Assembly: GCF_029962485.1 (NCBI RefSeq)
Contig: NZ_CP073637.1
Coordinates: 3,472,001-3,536,000, forward strand
Origin: Burkholderia cepacia
GTDB lineage: Bacteria > Pseudomonadota > Gammaproteobacteria > Burkholderiales > Burkholderiaceae
Length of the DNA stretch: 64,000 bases
Reading direction: 5' to 3'
Below, piece after piece: positions 36,428 through 47,902 of the stretch. Under the pieces are notes generated by a model. That model searched no databases. It saw only the letters and a program-made list of their open reading frames with translations, and was not told where the DNA came from. Made by a program: the position numbers and the translations under genes. Position 1 is the stretch's first letter. Every line of letters starts with the position of its first letter.

Positions 36428-37243
36428 ATGCTCGAACTCGCGAATCGCTTCAATTTCGAAGGTCACCGGATTGCATGGGGCGCGCTTGGGAAGGGCCCAC
36501 CGCTCGTGCTCGTGCACGGCACGCCGTTTTCATCGCAGGTGTGGCGCCGGATCGCCCCGTGGCTCGCACGGCGCCATCGCGTGTATTTCTACGACCTGCT
36601 CGGCTACGGCCAGTCCGACATGCCGGACGCGGACGTATCGCTCGGCCGCCAGAACGCGCTGTTCGGCGCGATGCTGAATGAATGGAGAATTTCGCGGCCA
36701 CGCGTGCTTGCGCACGACTACGGCGGCGCCACCGTGCTGCGCGCGCACTTTCTCGACGGCATTGCGTATGCGGATCTCACGCTCGTGAATCCGGTCGCGA
36801 TCGCGCCACAAGGGTCGCCGTTCGTACGCCATGTCGCGCAGCACGAGGCCGCGTTCACCGGGCTGCCGGCCTATGCGCATCACGCGCTCCTGTCTGCCTA
36901 TCTCGGCAATGCAGTGGCGCGGCCACTGAGCGACGACGCGCTGTCGATCTACCGTGCGCCGTGGCTCACGCCGGCCGGCCAGGCCGCGTTCTATCGCCAG
37001 ATCGCGCAGATGCGCCAGCGCTACATCGAGGAAGCCGAGGCACGTTACGCGCCGTCGGACTTCCCGGTGCGCATCGTGTGGGGCGAGGACGACGCGTGGA
37101 TTCCGCTCGAACAGGGGCAGGCGCTTGCCGACCGCATCGCGAACGGCAAGCTGATCAGGGTGCCGCGAGCGGGGCACCTGGTCCAGGAAGATGCGCCGGA
37201 GGCGATCGTCGCCGCGGTACTCGATGGACACGTGCCGGGCTGA
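36428..37243 (+). CDS. alpha/beta hydrolase with Asp nucleophile
   Basis: The 271-residue protein has the alpha/beta hydrolase fold: oxyanion loop LVHGTPFSSQVWR, nucleophile elbow LAHDYGGATVLR, acid WGEDDAWIP and His in RAGHLVQEDAPE. The nucleophile position is Asp instead of Ser, as in haloalkane dehalogenases and epoxide hydrolases. The dehalogenase halide residues (Asn after HG, Trp after the Asp) are replaced by Thr and Tyr, so typical haloalkane activity is doubtful. It is divergent from, and probably controlled by, the CGNR regulator. Confidence 0.88.
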   Translation: MLELANRFNFEGHRIAWGALGKGPPLVLVHGTPFSSQVWRRIAPWLARRHRVYFYDLLGYGQSDMPDADVSLGRQNALFGAMLNEWRISRPRVLAHDYGGATVLRAHFLDGIAYADLTLVNPVAIAPQGSPFVRHVAQHEAAFTGLPAYAHHALLSAYLGNAVARPLSDDALSIYRAPWLTPAGQAAFYRQIAQMRQRYIEEAEARYAPSDFPVRIVWGEDDAWIPLEQGQALADRIANGKLIRVPRAGHLVQEDAPEAIVAAVLDGHVPG

Positions 37244-37267
37244 CCACCGTCGGCATGCCGTCCCGCA

Positions 37268-38022
<755 letters not shown>

Positions 38023-38026
<4 letters not shown>

Positions 38027-38703
38027 CGCAACTCCGCCTGGAACAGCGCGTGCCGGCCGAAGCGGGCTTCGAGGCGACGTTGCAGCGTGGACAGCACCGA
38101 ACTGAACAGCAGATAGATCACCGCGGCCTCGGTATAGAGAATCAGCGGCTCGTAGGTCACGGCCGCGATCCGCTGCGCGGCCTGGAAAATCTCGGGCACG
38201 GTCAGCACGGCCGCGAGCGACGTGTCCTTCACGAGCGAAATGAACGAGTTCGACAGCGCAGGCAGCGCGACACGCGCGGCCTGCGGCAGGATCGCGCGGC
38301 GCAATGCCTGCGCACGTGTCATCGCCATCGAGTAGGCGGCCTCCCACTGCCCCTTCGGCATCGATTCGATCACGCCGCGAATCACCTCGGCGTTGTACGC
38401 GCCCACGTTCAGCGAGAAGCCGATCACGGCGGCCGTCAGCGGGTCGAGCACGATGCCGACGTTCGGCAATCCGTAGAAGATCACGAACAGCTGCACGAGC
38501 AATGGCGAGCCGCGGAACAGCCAGATGTAGAAGCGCACGACGGCTTGCGCCCAGCGCGGCCCGAACAACCGCGTGAGCGCCGCGCCGAACGCGAGCAGCA
38601 GGCCGATCGCGAACGACGCGAGCGTGAGCGGAACCGTGAACACGAGCCCCGCGTAAAGCAGCGGCCGCAGCGATTCCGCCATCAGGTGCAGCCAGGCCGG
38701 CAT
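38023..38703 (-). CDS. polar amino acid ABC transporter permease
   Basis: The 226-residue protein has five hydrophobic segments and the HisMQ-type EAA loop (GQWEAAYSMAMTRAQALRRAILPQA). It starts 14 bp after the binding protein gene and overlaps the ATPase gene. It forms the membrane channel as a homodimer. Confidence 0.92.
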
Positions 38704-38717
38704 CGTTCAGCCTCGCG

Positions 38718-39500
38718 TCACGGCTGCGACACGTCGCGGCCGAAGTACTTCTGCGAGATCTTCGCGTAGGTGCCGTCCGCCTTGATGTCCGCGAGCGCCT
38801 TGTCGATCGCGGCCACCAGCGCGGGGCTGCCCTTGCGCAGCAGCACGCCGGACGCATCGCCGGCACCGGTCTTGTCGGTCGCCGCGATCTTCAGTTTCGC
38901 GTCGGGCTTGTGCTTGCGGAAATCGAGGTACGACAGCGAATCGTTGATCGTCGCGTCGACACGCCCCGAGCTCAGCAGGTCGATCGACTCGTTGAAGCCC
39001 TGCACCGGAACCACGTCGGCGCCATGCGCGGCCGCGAGCTTGCCGAAATTGCTCGTCAGCGTGTTCGCGGATTTCTTGCCCTTCAGGTCGTCGAACGAGC
39101 GAATCGTCGTGTTGTCCGCGCGCACGATCAGCACCGCGTGCGACGTGATGTACGGCGACGAGAAATCGTATTTCGCCTTGCGCGCATCGGTGATCGACAC
39201 TTCATTGACGACCGCATCGTAGCGGTTCACGTCGAGGCCCGCGATCAGCCCGTCCCACTTGCCTTCGACGAACTGCGGCTTCACGCCGAGGCGCTGCGCG
39301 ATCGCCGTGGCGATGTCGACGTCGAATCCCGTCAGCTTGCCCGTCTCGTCGTGGTACGTGAACGGCGCGTAGGTGCCTTCGGTGCCGACCCGGAACACGC
39401 CGGCCGATTTGATCTGCGACAGGTCGTCGGCAGCCAGCGCACTGGTGGCCGCGGTCGCCTGCAGCAGCGCGACGATCAGGATGGAACGGAGGAATTTCAT
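38718..39500 (-). CDS. amino acid ABC transporter substrate-binding protein, cystine-type
   Basis: The 260-residue protein has a signal peptide (1-23, ending ALA-AD) and the family 3 solute-binding fold with GTYAPFTYHDETGKLTGFDVDIA and KWDGLIAGLDVNRYDAVVNEVSI, segments like those of FliY/TcyJ cystine binding proteins. It is first of a three-gene operon with the permease and ATPase. Cystine is the best guess from these signatures. Confidence 0.9.
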   Translation of the reverse strand: MKFLRSILIVALLQATAATSALAADDLSQIKSAGVFRVGTEGTYAPFTYHDETGKLTGFDVDIATAIAQRLGVKPQFVEGKWDGLIAGLDVNRYDAVVNEVSITDARKAKYDFSSPYITSHAVLIVRADNTTIRSFDDLKGKKSANTLTSNFGKLAAAHGADVVPVQGFNESIDLLSSGRVDATINDSLSYLDFRKHKPDAKLKIAATDKTGAGDASGVLLRKGSPALVAAIDKALADIKADGTYAKISQKYFGRDVSQP

Positions 39501-39635
39501 GGTGCGGACCCCGAATGATTGGAGAGAATCATCCCGTCGGCATGCATGCGCCGCTCGAGAGGTCCGCGAATTCTACCGACGCGTTGGAGCACGGCAAAAA
39601 CGCAAATCGGCTAACGATATGAGCCGATCGAATAA

Positions 39636-39667
39636 CGCCCGCACCGGCTGCAAAACCGGTGCGGGCG
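39636..39667 (-). terminator. intrinsic terminator downstream of phnY
   Basis: A 12-bp GC-rich stem (39636-39647 with 39656-39667) followed by TTATT on the minus strand, 13 bp past the phnY stop. Confidence 0.75.
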
Positions 39668-39680
39668 CCTTACACGCCAC

Positions 39681-41135
39681 TTACCACGGCAGCGAATACG
39701 TCTTCGTATTCGTGAAGCTCTTCATCGCTTCCTGCACGCCTTCCTTGTAGCCGAGCCCCGAATCCTTCACGCCGCCGAACGGCGTCAGTTCGAGCCGATA
39801 GCCCGGCACCTCGCGCACGTTCACGCTGCCGACTTCCAGCTCGGTGATGAAGCGCGTGATGTTGTCGAAGCGGTTCGTACACACCGACGACGACAGCGCA
39901 TAGTCGGTGCTGTTCGACATCCGGATCGCTTCGTCGATGTCGCGAAAGCGCATGATCGGCGACACGGGGCCGAACGTCTCGTACTTCACGAGCGGCATGT
40001 CGGGCGTCACGCGATCGATCACCGTCGGCGAATACAGCGCGCCATCGCGCACGTTGCCGACCAGCAGCCGTGCCCCGCGCGAAATCGCATCGTTCACTTG
40101 CTGCTCGCAGAACTTCGCGGCCGCTTCGTCGATCACGGTGCCCATGTCGACCGACGGATCGGACGGATTGCCGTACGACCATGCGCGCGTTTTCTCGACG
40201 ACCAGCTCGGTGAAGCGATCGGCCACCGACTCGTGCACGAGCATCCGCTTGATCGCCGTGCAGCGCTGCCCCGAGTTCTTGTACGAGCCCGACACCGCGA
40301 GCGTGCTCGCTTCGTCGAGATCGGCATCTTCCATCACGATGATCGGATCGTTGCCGCCGAGTTCGAGCACCGCGCGCCGGTAGCCCATCCGCGACGCGAT
40401 CGACTTGCCGATCGACACGCCGCCCGTGAACGTGATGAGGTCGATCGCCGGGTTCGTGATCAGCTCGTCGGCGATCTCCCTCGGGTCTCCGGTGATCACC
40501 TGCAGCATCTGCGGCGGCAGGCCGGCTTCGTACAGGATGTCCGCGAACAGGTAGCACGACAGCGGCACCTTCTCCGACGGCTTCACGACGATCCGGTTGT
40601 TGGTCGCGACCGACGGCACGATCTTGTGCGCGACCTGGTTCATCGGGTGGTTGAACGGCGTGATCGCCGAAATCACGCCGAGCAGTGGATCGCGCTGCGT
40701 GTACACGCGGCGCTTCTTGCCGTGCGGCGTCAGATCGCACGAGAAGATCTGCCCGTCATCCTTCAGCACTTCACCGGCGCCGAACGTCAGCACGTCGGCC
40801 ACGCGGCCCGCCTCGTACGTCGAATCCTTGATGCACAACCCGGCCTCGGCCGTGATCAGCGCCGCGATCTCCGCCGTGCGCGAACGCACGATGTCGGCCG
40901 CACGGCGCAGGATCGCCGCGCGATCGTGGCGCGTGAGCGTCGGCCGGTAGGCACGCGCGACCGCGAACGCGCGACGCACGTCGTCCAGCGTTGCCTTCGG
41001 CACGGTGCCGACCAGCGAGCCGTCGTACGGGTTGCGCACGTCGATCACCGCGTCCCGATGAATCCGCTCGCCGTCGATTCGCAGTGCTTCGCGACGAATC
41101 TCGCGGACGTCCGTCGATGCTGCAATGGCGTTCAT
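39681..41135 (-). CDS. phnY: phosphonoacetaldehyde dehydrogenase
   Basis: The 484-residue aldehyde dehydrogenase has the Rossmann FTGGVSIGKSIA loop, Glu in LELGGNDPIIV and the catalytic Cys in NSGQRCTAIKR. PhnY oxidises phosphonoacetaldehyde to phosphonoacetate with NAD. The role is assigned from its 29-bp spacing to phnA, the phosphonoacetate hydrolase gene, and from the divergent phnSTUW genes. Without that context it would only be called an aldehyde dehydrogenase. Confidence 0.92.
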   Translation of the reverse strand: MNAIAASTDVREIRREALRIDGERIHRDAVIDVRNPYDGSLVGTVPKATLDDVRRAFAVARAYRPTLTRHDRAAILRRAADIVRSRTAEIAALITAEAGLCIKDSTYEAGRVADVLTFGAGEVLKDDGQIFSCDLTPHGKKRRVYTQRDPLLGVISAITPFNHPMNQVAHKIVPSVATNNRIVVKPSEKVPLSCYLFADILYEAGLPPQMLQVITGDPREIADELITNPAIDLITFTGGVSIGKSIASRMGYRRAVLELGGNDPIIVMEDADLDEASTLAVSGSYKNSGQRCTAIKRMLVHESVADRFTELVVEKTRAWSYGNPSDPSVDMGTVIDEAAAKFCEQQVNDAISRGARLLVGNVRDGALYSPTVIDRVTPDMPLVKYETFGPVSPIMRFRDIDEAIRMSNSTDYALSSSVCTNRFDNITRFITELEVGSVNVREVPGYRLELTPFGGVKDSGLGYKEGVQEAMKSFTNTKTYSLPW

Positions 41136-41164
41136 GAGTGTGTCCCCTTACGGATGCGTACGCA

Positions 41165-42512
<1,348 letters not shown>

Positions 42513-42611
42513 CAACATGCAGAGAACAGAAAGCAAAACAACGTAGCAGCAAGAGGGCTGGTCTCCACTCATCCGCCGTGTGCCGCGGCGCCACAGTCAA
42601 GGGGTCTGAAG

Positions 42612-43667
42612 ATGAACGAAGTGCCGGTAAACAAGCGTTTGAATGCATGGGCGGCGGGCGCGGCCCGTTTCGCGCTGGCCGCGGCGGTCGCGCTCGGCGC
42701 CGCGCAGGCGGCGCACGCGAAGACATCGCTGCTCGTCTACACCGCGCTGGAAGACGAGGCGATGAAGCCCTACAAGGACGCGTTCGAGAAAGCGAACCCC
42801 GATATCGAGATCCGCTGGGTGCGCGACTCGACCGGCTCGGTCACCGCGAAGCTGCTCGCCGAGAAGAACAACCCGCGCGCGGACGTCGTGCTCGGCCTCG
42901 CCGCGTCGAGCCTCACGCTGCTCGACCTGCAAGGCATGCTGATGCCGTACACGCCGAAGGGCTTCGACCAGCTCACGCGCAAGTACAGCGACGCGAACAC
43001 GCCGCCGCACTGGGTCGGCATGGATGTGTGGGGCGCGACGATCTGCTACAACCGCGTCGCCGCGCAGGCGAAGAACATCCCGAAACCGACGTCGTGGGAA
43101 GACCTGACGAAGCCGGTCTACAAAGGCGCGATCGTGATGCCTAGCCCGGTTTCATCCGGCACCGGCTACCTCGACGTGACCGCGTGGCTGCAGACCTTCG
43201 GCGACGACAAAGGCTGGAAATTCATGGACGCGCTCGACAAGAACGTCGCGCAGTACGTGCACTCGGGCTCGAAGCCCTGCACGCTCGCCGGCACCGGCGA
43301 ATTCCCGATCGGCATCTCGTTCGAGTTCCGCGGCCACGAGTTGCAGTCGCAGGGCGCGCCGATCGATCTCGTGTTCCCGAAGGAAGGGCTCGGCTGGGAC
43401 ATGGAAGGCACGGCAATCATGAAGACAACCAGGCAGCCCGATGCGGCGAAGAAGCTCGCCGACTTCATGGCGAGCAAGGACGCGAACGAGATCACCGCGC
43501 GCTGGTGGGCGATCGTCGCGTATCCGGGCGTCGCACGGAAGCTGGCCGGCATCCCCGACAACTACTCGGACCTGCTCGTGAAGAACGACTTCGTGTGGTC
43601 GGCGAAGAACCGCCAGTCGATCCTCGATACGTGGCAGAAGCGCTACGGGGCGAAGGCGCAGCAATGA
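42612..43667 (+). CDS. phnS: 2-aminoethylphosphonate ABC transporter substrate-binding protein
   Basis: The 351-residue protein has a long signal peptide (to about residue 36, AAHA-KT) and the family 1 solute-binding fold (LLVYTALEDEAMKPYKDAFEKANPDIEIRWVRDSTG). It would bind 2-aminoethylphosphonate in the periplasm. AAGGGG precedes the ATG. It is the first gene of phnS-phnT-phnU-phnW and is divergent from phnA. Ligand assignment rests on the neighbours. Confidence 0.92.
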   Translation: MNEVPVNKRLNAWAAGAARFALAAAVALGAAQAAHAKTSLLVYTALEDEAMKPYKDAFEKANPDIEIRWVRDSTGSVTAKLLAEKNNPRADVVLGLAASSLTLLDLQGMLMPYTPKGFDQLTRKYSDANTPPHWVGMDVWGATICYNRVAAQAKNIPKPTSWEDLTKPVYKGAIVMPSPVSSGTGYLDVTAWLQTFGDDKGWKFMDALDKNVAQYVHSGSKPCTLAGTGEFPIGISFEFRGHELQSQGAPIDLVFPKEGLGWDMEGTAIMKTTRQPDAAKKLADFMASKDANEITARWWAIVAYPGVARKLAGIPDNYSDLLVKNDFVWSAKNRQSILDTWQKRYGAKAQQ

Positions 43668-43775
43668 CGCGGCAATAACGCCGCAACCGGCAGCGGGGCC
43701 GCGCAGCGCGCCGCCCCGCGCCCCCCTTCCCCTCGTCGAATCCGGCCCCCGGGCCGCCCCAGCATGGAGGCGCGC

Positions 43776-44867
43776 ATGGCACCTTATCTGAGCGTAGAAC
43801 GCATCGAGAAGCGGTACAACGACACGCAGGTCCTCACCGACATCAACCTGAGCGTGATGAAGGGCGAGATGATCTGTTTCCTGGGGCCGTCCGGCTGCGG
43901 GAAAACGACGCTGCTGCGAATCATCGCGGGGCTCGAAACGCAGAACGCCGGCCACATCATGCAGGACGGCCGCGACATCTCGCGGCTGCCGCCGCAACTG
44001 CGCGACTACGGCATCGTGTTCCAGTCGTATGCGCTGTTCCCGAACCTCACCGTGTACGACAACGTCGCGTACGGGCTCGTGAACCGGAAGATGAAGCGCG
44101 ACGCGATTCACGAGCGCGTGCACACGCTGCTCGCGCTGGTCGGCCTGCCCGACAGCCATCGCAAGCACCCGGGCCAGCTGTCCGGCGGCCAGCAGCAGCG
44201 CATCGCGCTGGCGCGTGCGCTCGCGACTTCCCCCGGCCTGCTGCTGCTCGACGAGCCGCTGTCGGCGCTCGACGCGCGCGTGCGCGTGCGGCTGCGCCAG
44301 GAAATCCGCGCGCTGCAGCAGCGGCTCGGCGTGACGACGATCATGGTCACGCACGACCAGGAAGAAGCGTTGTCGATGGCCGATCGCATCGTCGTGATGA
44401 ACCACGGCGTGATCGAGCAGATCGGCACGCCGCTCGAAATCTACCGGCAGCCGGCTTCGCCGTTCGTCGCGGATTTCATCGGCCGCGTCAACACGATTCC
44501 CGCTGAAGTCGCGCAGGACGGCACGCTGCGCGCGGGCGCGGTCGGCCTCGACTGCCGCCACGGCACGGCCCGCCCCGCGCAAGGCGCGGCGGTATCGGTC
44601 TACGTGCGGCCGGAAGACCTGCGTATCCGCGTGCCAGGTGAAACGGCCGACAACGTGCTCGCGGGCCGCGTCGAGAAGCTCGAATTCCTCGGCGCGTTCT
44701 GCCGCGTGAGCTTCCGCATCGACGGGCTCGACGGCCAGGAAATCGTCGCCGACCTGTCGTATCACGACGTCGACCGCACGGGCGTGCAGGCCGGCGCGCG
44801 CATCGACCTCGCGCTCGATCGCGAGCATGTCCGCGTGTTCCCGTGCGCGAAGGAGCGACTGCAATGA
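43776..44867 (+). CDS. phnT: 2-aminoethylphosphonate ABC transporter ATPase
   Basis: The 363-residue protein has Walker A GPSGCGKTT, Q-loop FQSYALFPN, signature LSGGQQQR, Walker B LLLDEPLSALD and H-loop VTHDQEE, then a C-terminal TOBE-type regulatory domain (VYVRPEDLRIRV, VEKLEFLGAFCRVSF). The ATG at 43776 is preferred because GGAGG lies 6 bp before it; an ATG four codons upstream overlaps that site. Its stop overlaps the phnU start by 4 bp. Confidence 0.93.
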   Translation: MAPYLSVERIEKRYNDTQVLTDINLSVMKGEMICFLGPSGCGKTTLLRIIAGLETQNAGHIMQDGRDISRLPPQLRDYGIVFQSYALFPNLTVYDNVAYGLVNRKMKRDAIHERVHTLLALVGLPDSHRKHPGQLSGGQQQRIALARALATSPGLLLLDEPLSALDARVRVRLRQEIRALQQRLGVTTIMVTHDQEEALSMADRIVVMNHGVIEQIGTPLEIYRQPASPFVADFIGRVNTIPAEVAQDGTLRAGAVGLDCRHGTARPAQGAAVSVYVRPEDLRIRVPGETADNVLAGRVEKLEFLGAFCRVSFRIDGLDGQEIVADLSYHDVDRTGVQAGARIDLALDREHVRVFPCAKERLQ

Positions 44868-46593
44868 GCACCGTCCTGACCGAGCGCCGCCGCGGCGCCT
44901 CCGCCCCCGCCGACGTGCGGCAGATCACGCACTGGCACGACCGCATCGCGCAGCTCGCGCTCGTCGCGATGGCCGCGCTGATGTCGCTGTTCCTGCTGCT
45001 GCGCCGCTCGCGCTCGTCGTGCAGAAATGCTTCGTCGACGCGGACGGGCGCTTCGTCGGCGCGCACAACTTCGTCGACTATCTCGAGGACAGCGGCGTGC
45101 TGCGCTCGATGCTGCATTCGCTGACGGTCGGCGCGCTCGTCACGGCGATCGTGGTGCCGATGGCGTTCACGTTCGCGTATGCGTTGACGCGCTCGTGCAT
45201 GCCGCTGAAGAACGCCGCACGCACGATCGCGCTCTTGCCGCTGCTCGCGCCGACGCTGCTGTCGGCCGTGTCGTTCATCTACTGGTTCGGCAACGCGGGG
45301 CTGCTGAAGCCGCTGCTGCACGGCCACTCGATCTACGGGCTGCCGGGCATCGTGCTGAGCATGGTGTACGCGTCGTTCCCGCACGTGCTGATGATCCTCG
45401 TCACCGCGCTGTCGCTCGCGGACGGCCGGCTCTACGAGGCCGCCGACGCGATGGGCACGAGTCGCATCCGCAAGTTCTTCACGATCACGCTGCCGGGCGC
45501 GAAGTACGGGCTGATCAGCGCGACGATGGTCGCATTCACGATGTGCATCAATGACTTCGGCGTGCCGGTCGTGATCGGCGGTTCGTACAACGTATTGTCG
45601 ACCGACATCTACAAGCTGATCATCGGGCTGCAGGACTTCAACCGCAGCGCGGTCGTGAGCCTGATGCTGCTGTGTCCGGCACTGGTCGCGTTCGGCGTCG
45701 ACTTCTTCATCCGCCGCCGCCAGCAGTCCCAGCTCGGCGCGCGCTCGACGCCGTACCAGCCGAAACCGTCGCGCGGCTTCGACGCCGCGATGCTCGCGTA
45801 CTGCACGCTCGTGTGCGCGTTCTTCATCGCGGTGGTCGGTATCTCGGTGTTCGCGTCGTTCGTGAAGTTCTGGCCTTACCAGATGAGCCTCGGGCTACAG
45901 CACTACAAGATGGGGCTGATCGGCGCCGGCATCTTCGACGCGTACAAGAACAGCCTGCGGATGGCCGCGACGGTGGCGCTCGGCGGCACGATCGTCGTGT
46001 TCGGCGGCGCCTACCTGATCGAGAAGACGCGCGGCGCGCGCTGGCTGCGCGGCTTCATCGCGCTGTGCGCGATCCTGCCGATGGGCGTGCCGGGGCTCGT
46101 GCTCGGCATCAGCTACATCTTCCTGTTCAACGCGCCCGGCAATCCGCTGAACGGGCTGTACGGGTCGCTGTGGCTGCTCGCGATCGTCACGGTCGTCCAC
46201 TACTACGCATCGAGTCATCTCACCGCCGTCACCGCGCTCCGGCAGATCGACAGCGAGTTCGAGGCCGTATCGGCATCGCTGAAGGTGCCGTTCTACAAGA
46301 CCTTCCTGCGCGTGACGGTGCCCGTGTGCCTGCCCGCGATCCTGCTGATCGCGCGCTACCTGTTCGTCAACGGGATGACGACGGTCTCGGCCGTCGCGTT
46401 CCTCTACTCGCCGGACACGCAACCCGCATCGGTCGCGATCCTGAACCTCGACGACGCGGGCCAGATGGGCCCGGCCGCCGCGATGGCCACGCTCGTGCTC
46501 GCGACCTCGTCGTTCGCGTGCGTGCTGTTCGCCTGCATCTCGCACCGCCTGCTGCGTCGTACGCAGGCGTGGCGCAACCCGCATCGCCGTTGA
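44864..46593 (+). pseudogene. phnU: 2-aminoethylphosphonate ABC transporter permease, frameshifted
   Basis: The start (ATG 44864) overlaps the phnT stop and has AAGGAG upstream. The first 45 residues (MSTVLTERRRGASAPAD... MAALMSLFLLL) are in one frame; the rest (from PLALVVQKCFVDADGRF) continues in the frame one base back, joined at 44999-45004. One missing base in the repetitive CTGCTGCTGCGCCGCTCGCG tract explains it. Repaired, the protein is about 576 residues with two MetI-type permease halves, one fused chain instead of two subunits. The downstream part has no stop or bad codons for 1.5 kb, so the change is recent or a sequencing error. It forms the uptake channel with PhnS and PhnT. Confidence 0.85.
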
Positions 46594-46640
46594 TTCCCAG
46601 CCGCATTCAAGTGACGTCCCGACTTCATCAAGGAGACACC

Positions 46641-47771
46641 ATGACGCTCGCCGCCCAGCCCATCCTGCTCACTCCCGGCCCCCTGACGACCTCCGACACC
46701 ACGCGCGACGCGATGCTGCGCGACTGGGGGTCGTGGGACAGCGACTTCAACGCGATCACCGCGCGGCTGCGCGAACGCCTGCTGCAAATCGTGCATGCCG
46801 AAGGCACGCACGAATGCGTACCGCTGCAAGGCAGCGGCACGTTCTCGGTCGAAGCGGCCCTCGGCACGCTCGTGCCGCGCGACGGCCACGTGCTCGTGCC
46901 AAACAACGGCGCGTACTGCCAGCGCATCGCGAAGATCTGCCGCGTGCTCGGCCGCAAGCTGACGACGATCGACTATCGCGAGGATCGCCGCGTCGATCCG
47001 GCCGACGTCGAGCGCGCGCTCGCCGCCGACGCGACCATCACGCACGTCGCGCTCGTGCACTGCGAAACGGGCGCCGGCGTGCTGAACCCGCTGCACGAGA
47101 TCGCGCAGGTCGTCGCGAAGCACGGCCGCGCGCTGATCGTCGATGCGATGAGCTCGTTCGGCGCGATCGACATCGACGCGCGCACGACGCCGTTCGATGC
47201 GGTGATCGCGGCGTCCGGCAAATGCCTCGAAGGCGTGCCGGGGCTCGGCTTCGTGATCGCCAGGCGCAGCACGCTCGAACGCTGCGAAGGCAACAGCCAT
47301 TCGCTCGCGATGGACCTGTACGACCAGTGGGTCTACATGCAGCGCACGACGCAGTGGCGCTTCACGCCGCCGACGCACGTGGTCGCGGCGCTCGACGCGG
47401 CCGTCGCGCAATACGTCGACGAAGGCGGGCTCGCCGCGCGCGGCGGCCGCTACCAGCGCAACTATCGCGCGCTGATCGACGGGATGCTCGCGCTCGGCTT
47501 CCGGCCGTTCCTCGATCCGGCAATCCAGGCGCCGATCATCGTCACGTTCCATGCGCCGGACGATCCGAACTACGACTTCAAGCGGTTTTATCAGGAGGTC
47601 AAAAAGCGCGGCTACATTCTGTATCCGGGCAAGCTGACCGAAGTCGAGACGTTCCGGGTCGGCTGCATCGGCCACTTCGGCGAAGCCGGCATCCCGGGCG
47701 CCGTCGCCGCGATCTCCGACACGCTGCGCGCGATGGGCGTGCGCCGCGTATCGGCCGAAGCGGCGGCCTGA
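46641..47771 (+). CDS. phnW: 2-aminoethylphosphonate--pyruvate transaminase
   Basis: The 376-residue PLP enzyme of aminotransferase class V has [18 protein letters not shown] at its N-terminus, [25 protein letters not shown] with the PLP-binding Asp and the Schiff-base Lys in [12 protein letters not shown]. It converts 2-aminoethylphosphonate and pyruvate to phosphonoacetaldehyde and alanine. AAGGAG precedes the ATG, 47 bp after phnU. Its product is the substrate of PhnY encoded on the other strand. Confidence 0.96.
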   Translation: MTLAAQPILLTPGPLTTSDTTRDAMLRDWGSWDSDFNAITARLRERLLQIVHAEGTHECVPLQGSGTFSVEAALGTLVPRDGHVLVPNNGAYCQRIAKICRVLGRKLTTIDYREDRRVDPADVERALAADATITHVALVHCETGAGVLNPLHEIAQVVAKHGRALIVDAMSSFGAIDIDARTTPFDAVIAASGKCLEGVPGLGFVIARRSTLERCEGNSHSLAMDLYDQWVYMQRTTQWRFTPPTHVVAALDAAVAQYVDEGGLAARGGRYQRNYRALIDGMLALGFRPFLDPAIQAPIIVTFHAPDDPNYDFKRFYQEVKKRGYILYPGKLTEVETFRVGCIGHFGEAGIPGAVAAISDTLRAMGVRRVSAEAAA

Positions 47772-47902
47772 CGCGTCGTGATGCATTGCCCCGGCCGCGT
47801 GCCGATGTGCACGCGGCCAGCTCCGCCGCATGTCGCCACGCGGCGGCCAGGTTTTCCGGCCGTGTACGTGCACGGCCCCGACCCTAATTGAAGAACCATC
47901 CG
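47772..47902 (+). promoter_or_regulatory. three-hairpin spacer between phnW and the FAD oxidoreductase gene
   Basis: Three consecutive GC-rich inverted repeats fill this 131-bp gap: 47793-47801 with 47810-47818 (9 bp), 47823-47829 with 47840-47846 (7 bp), and 47858-47864 with 47871-47877 (7 bp). None has a T-run, so they are more likely mRNA processing or stability elements than terminators. Confidence 0.5.

Noticed and set aside
44993..45006. Programmed -1 frameshift in phnU
   Set aside because: No X-XXY-YYZ slippery site or downstream pseudoknot is seen; a mutation or sequencing error is simpler.
44827..46593. Intact phnU starting upstream at 44827 in the downstream frame
   Set aside because: That start lies inside phnT, the first 55 residues are Arg/Ala-rich without family similarity, while the alternative frame from 44864 has the ribosome site, the 4-bp overlap and a hydrophobic segment.
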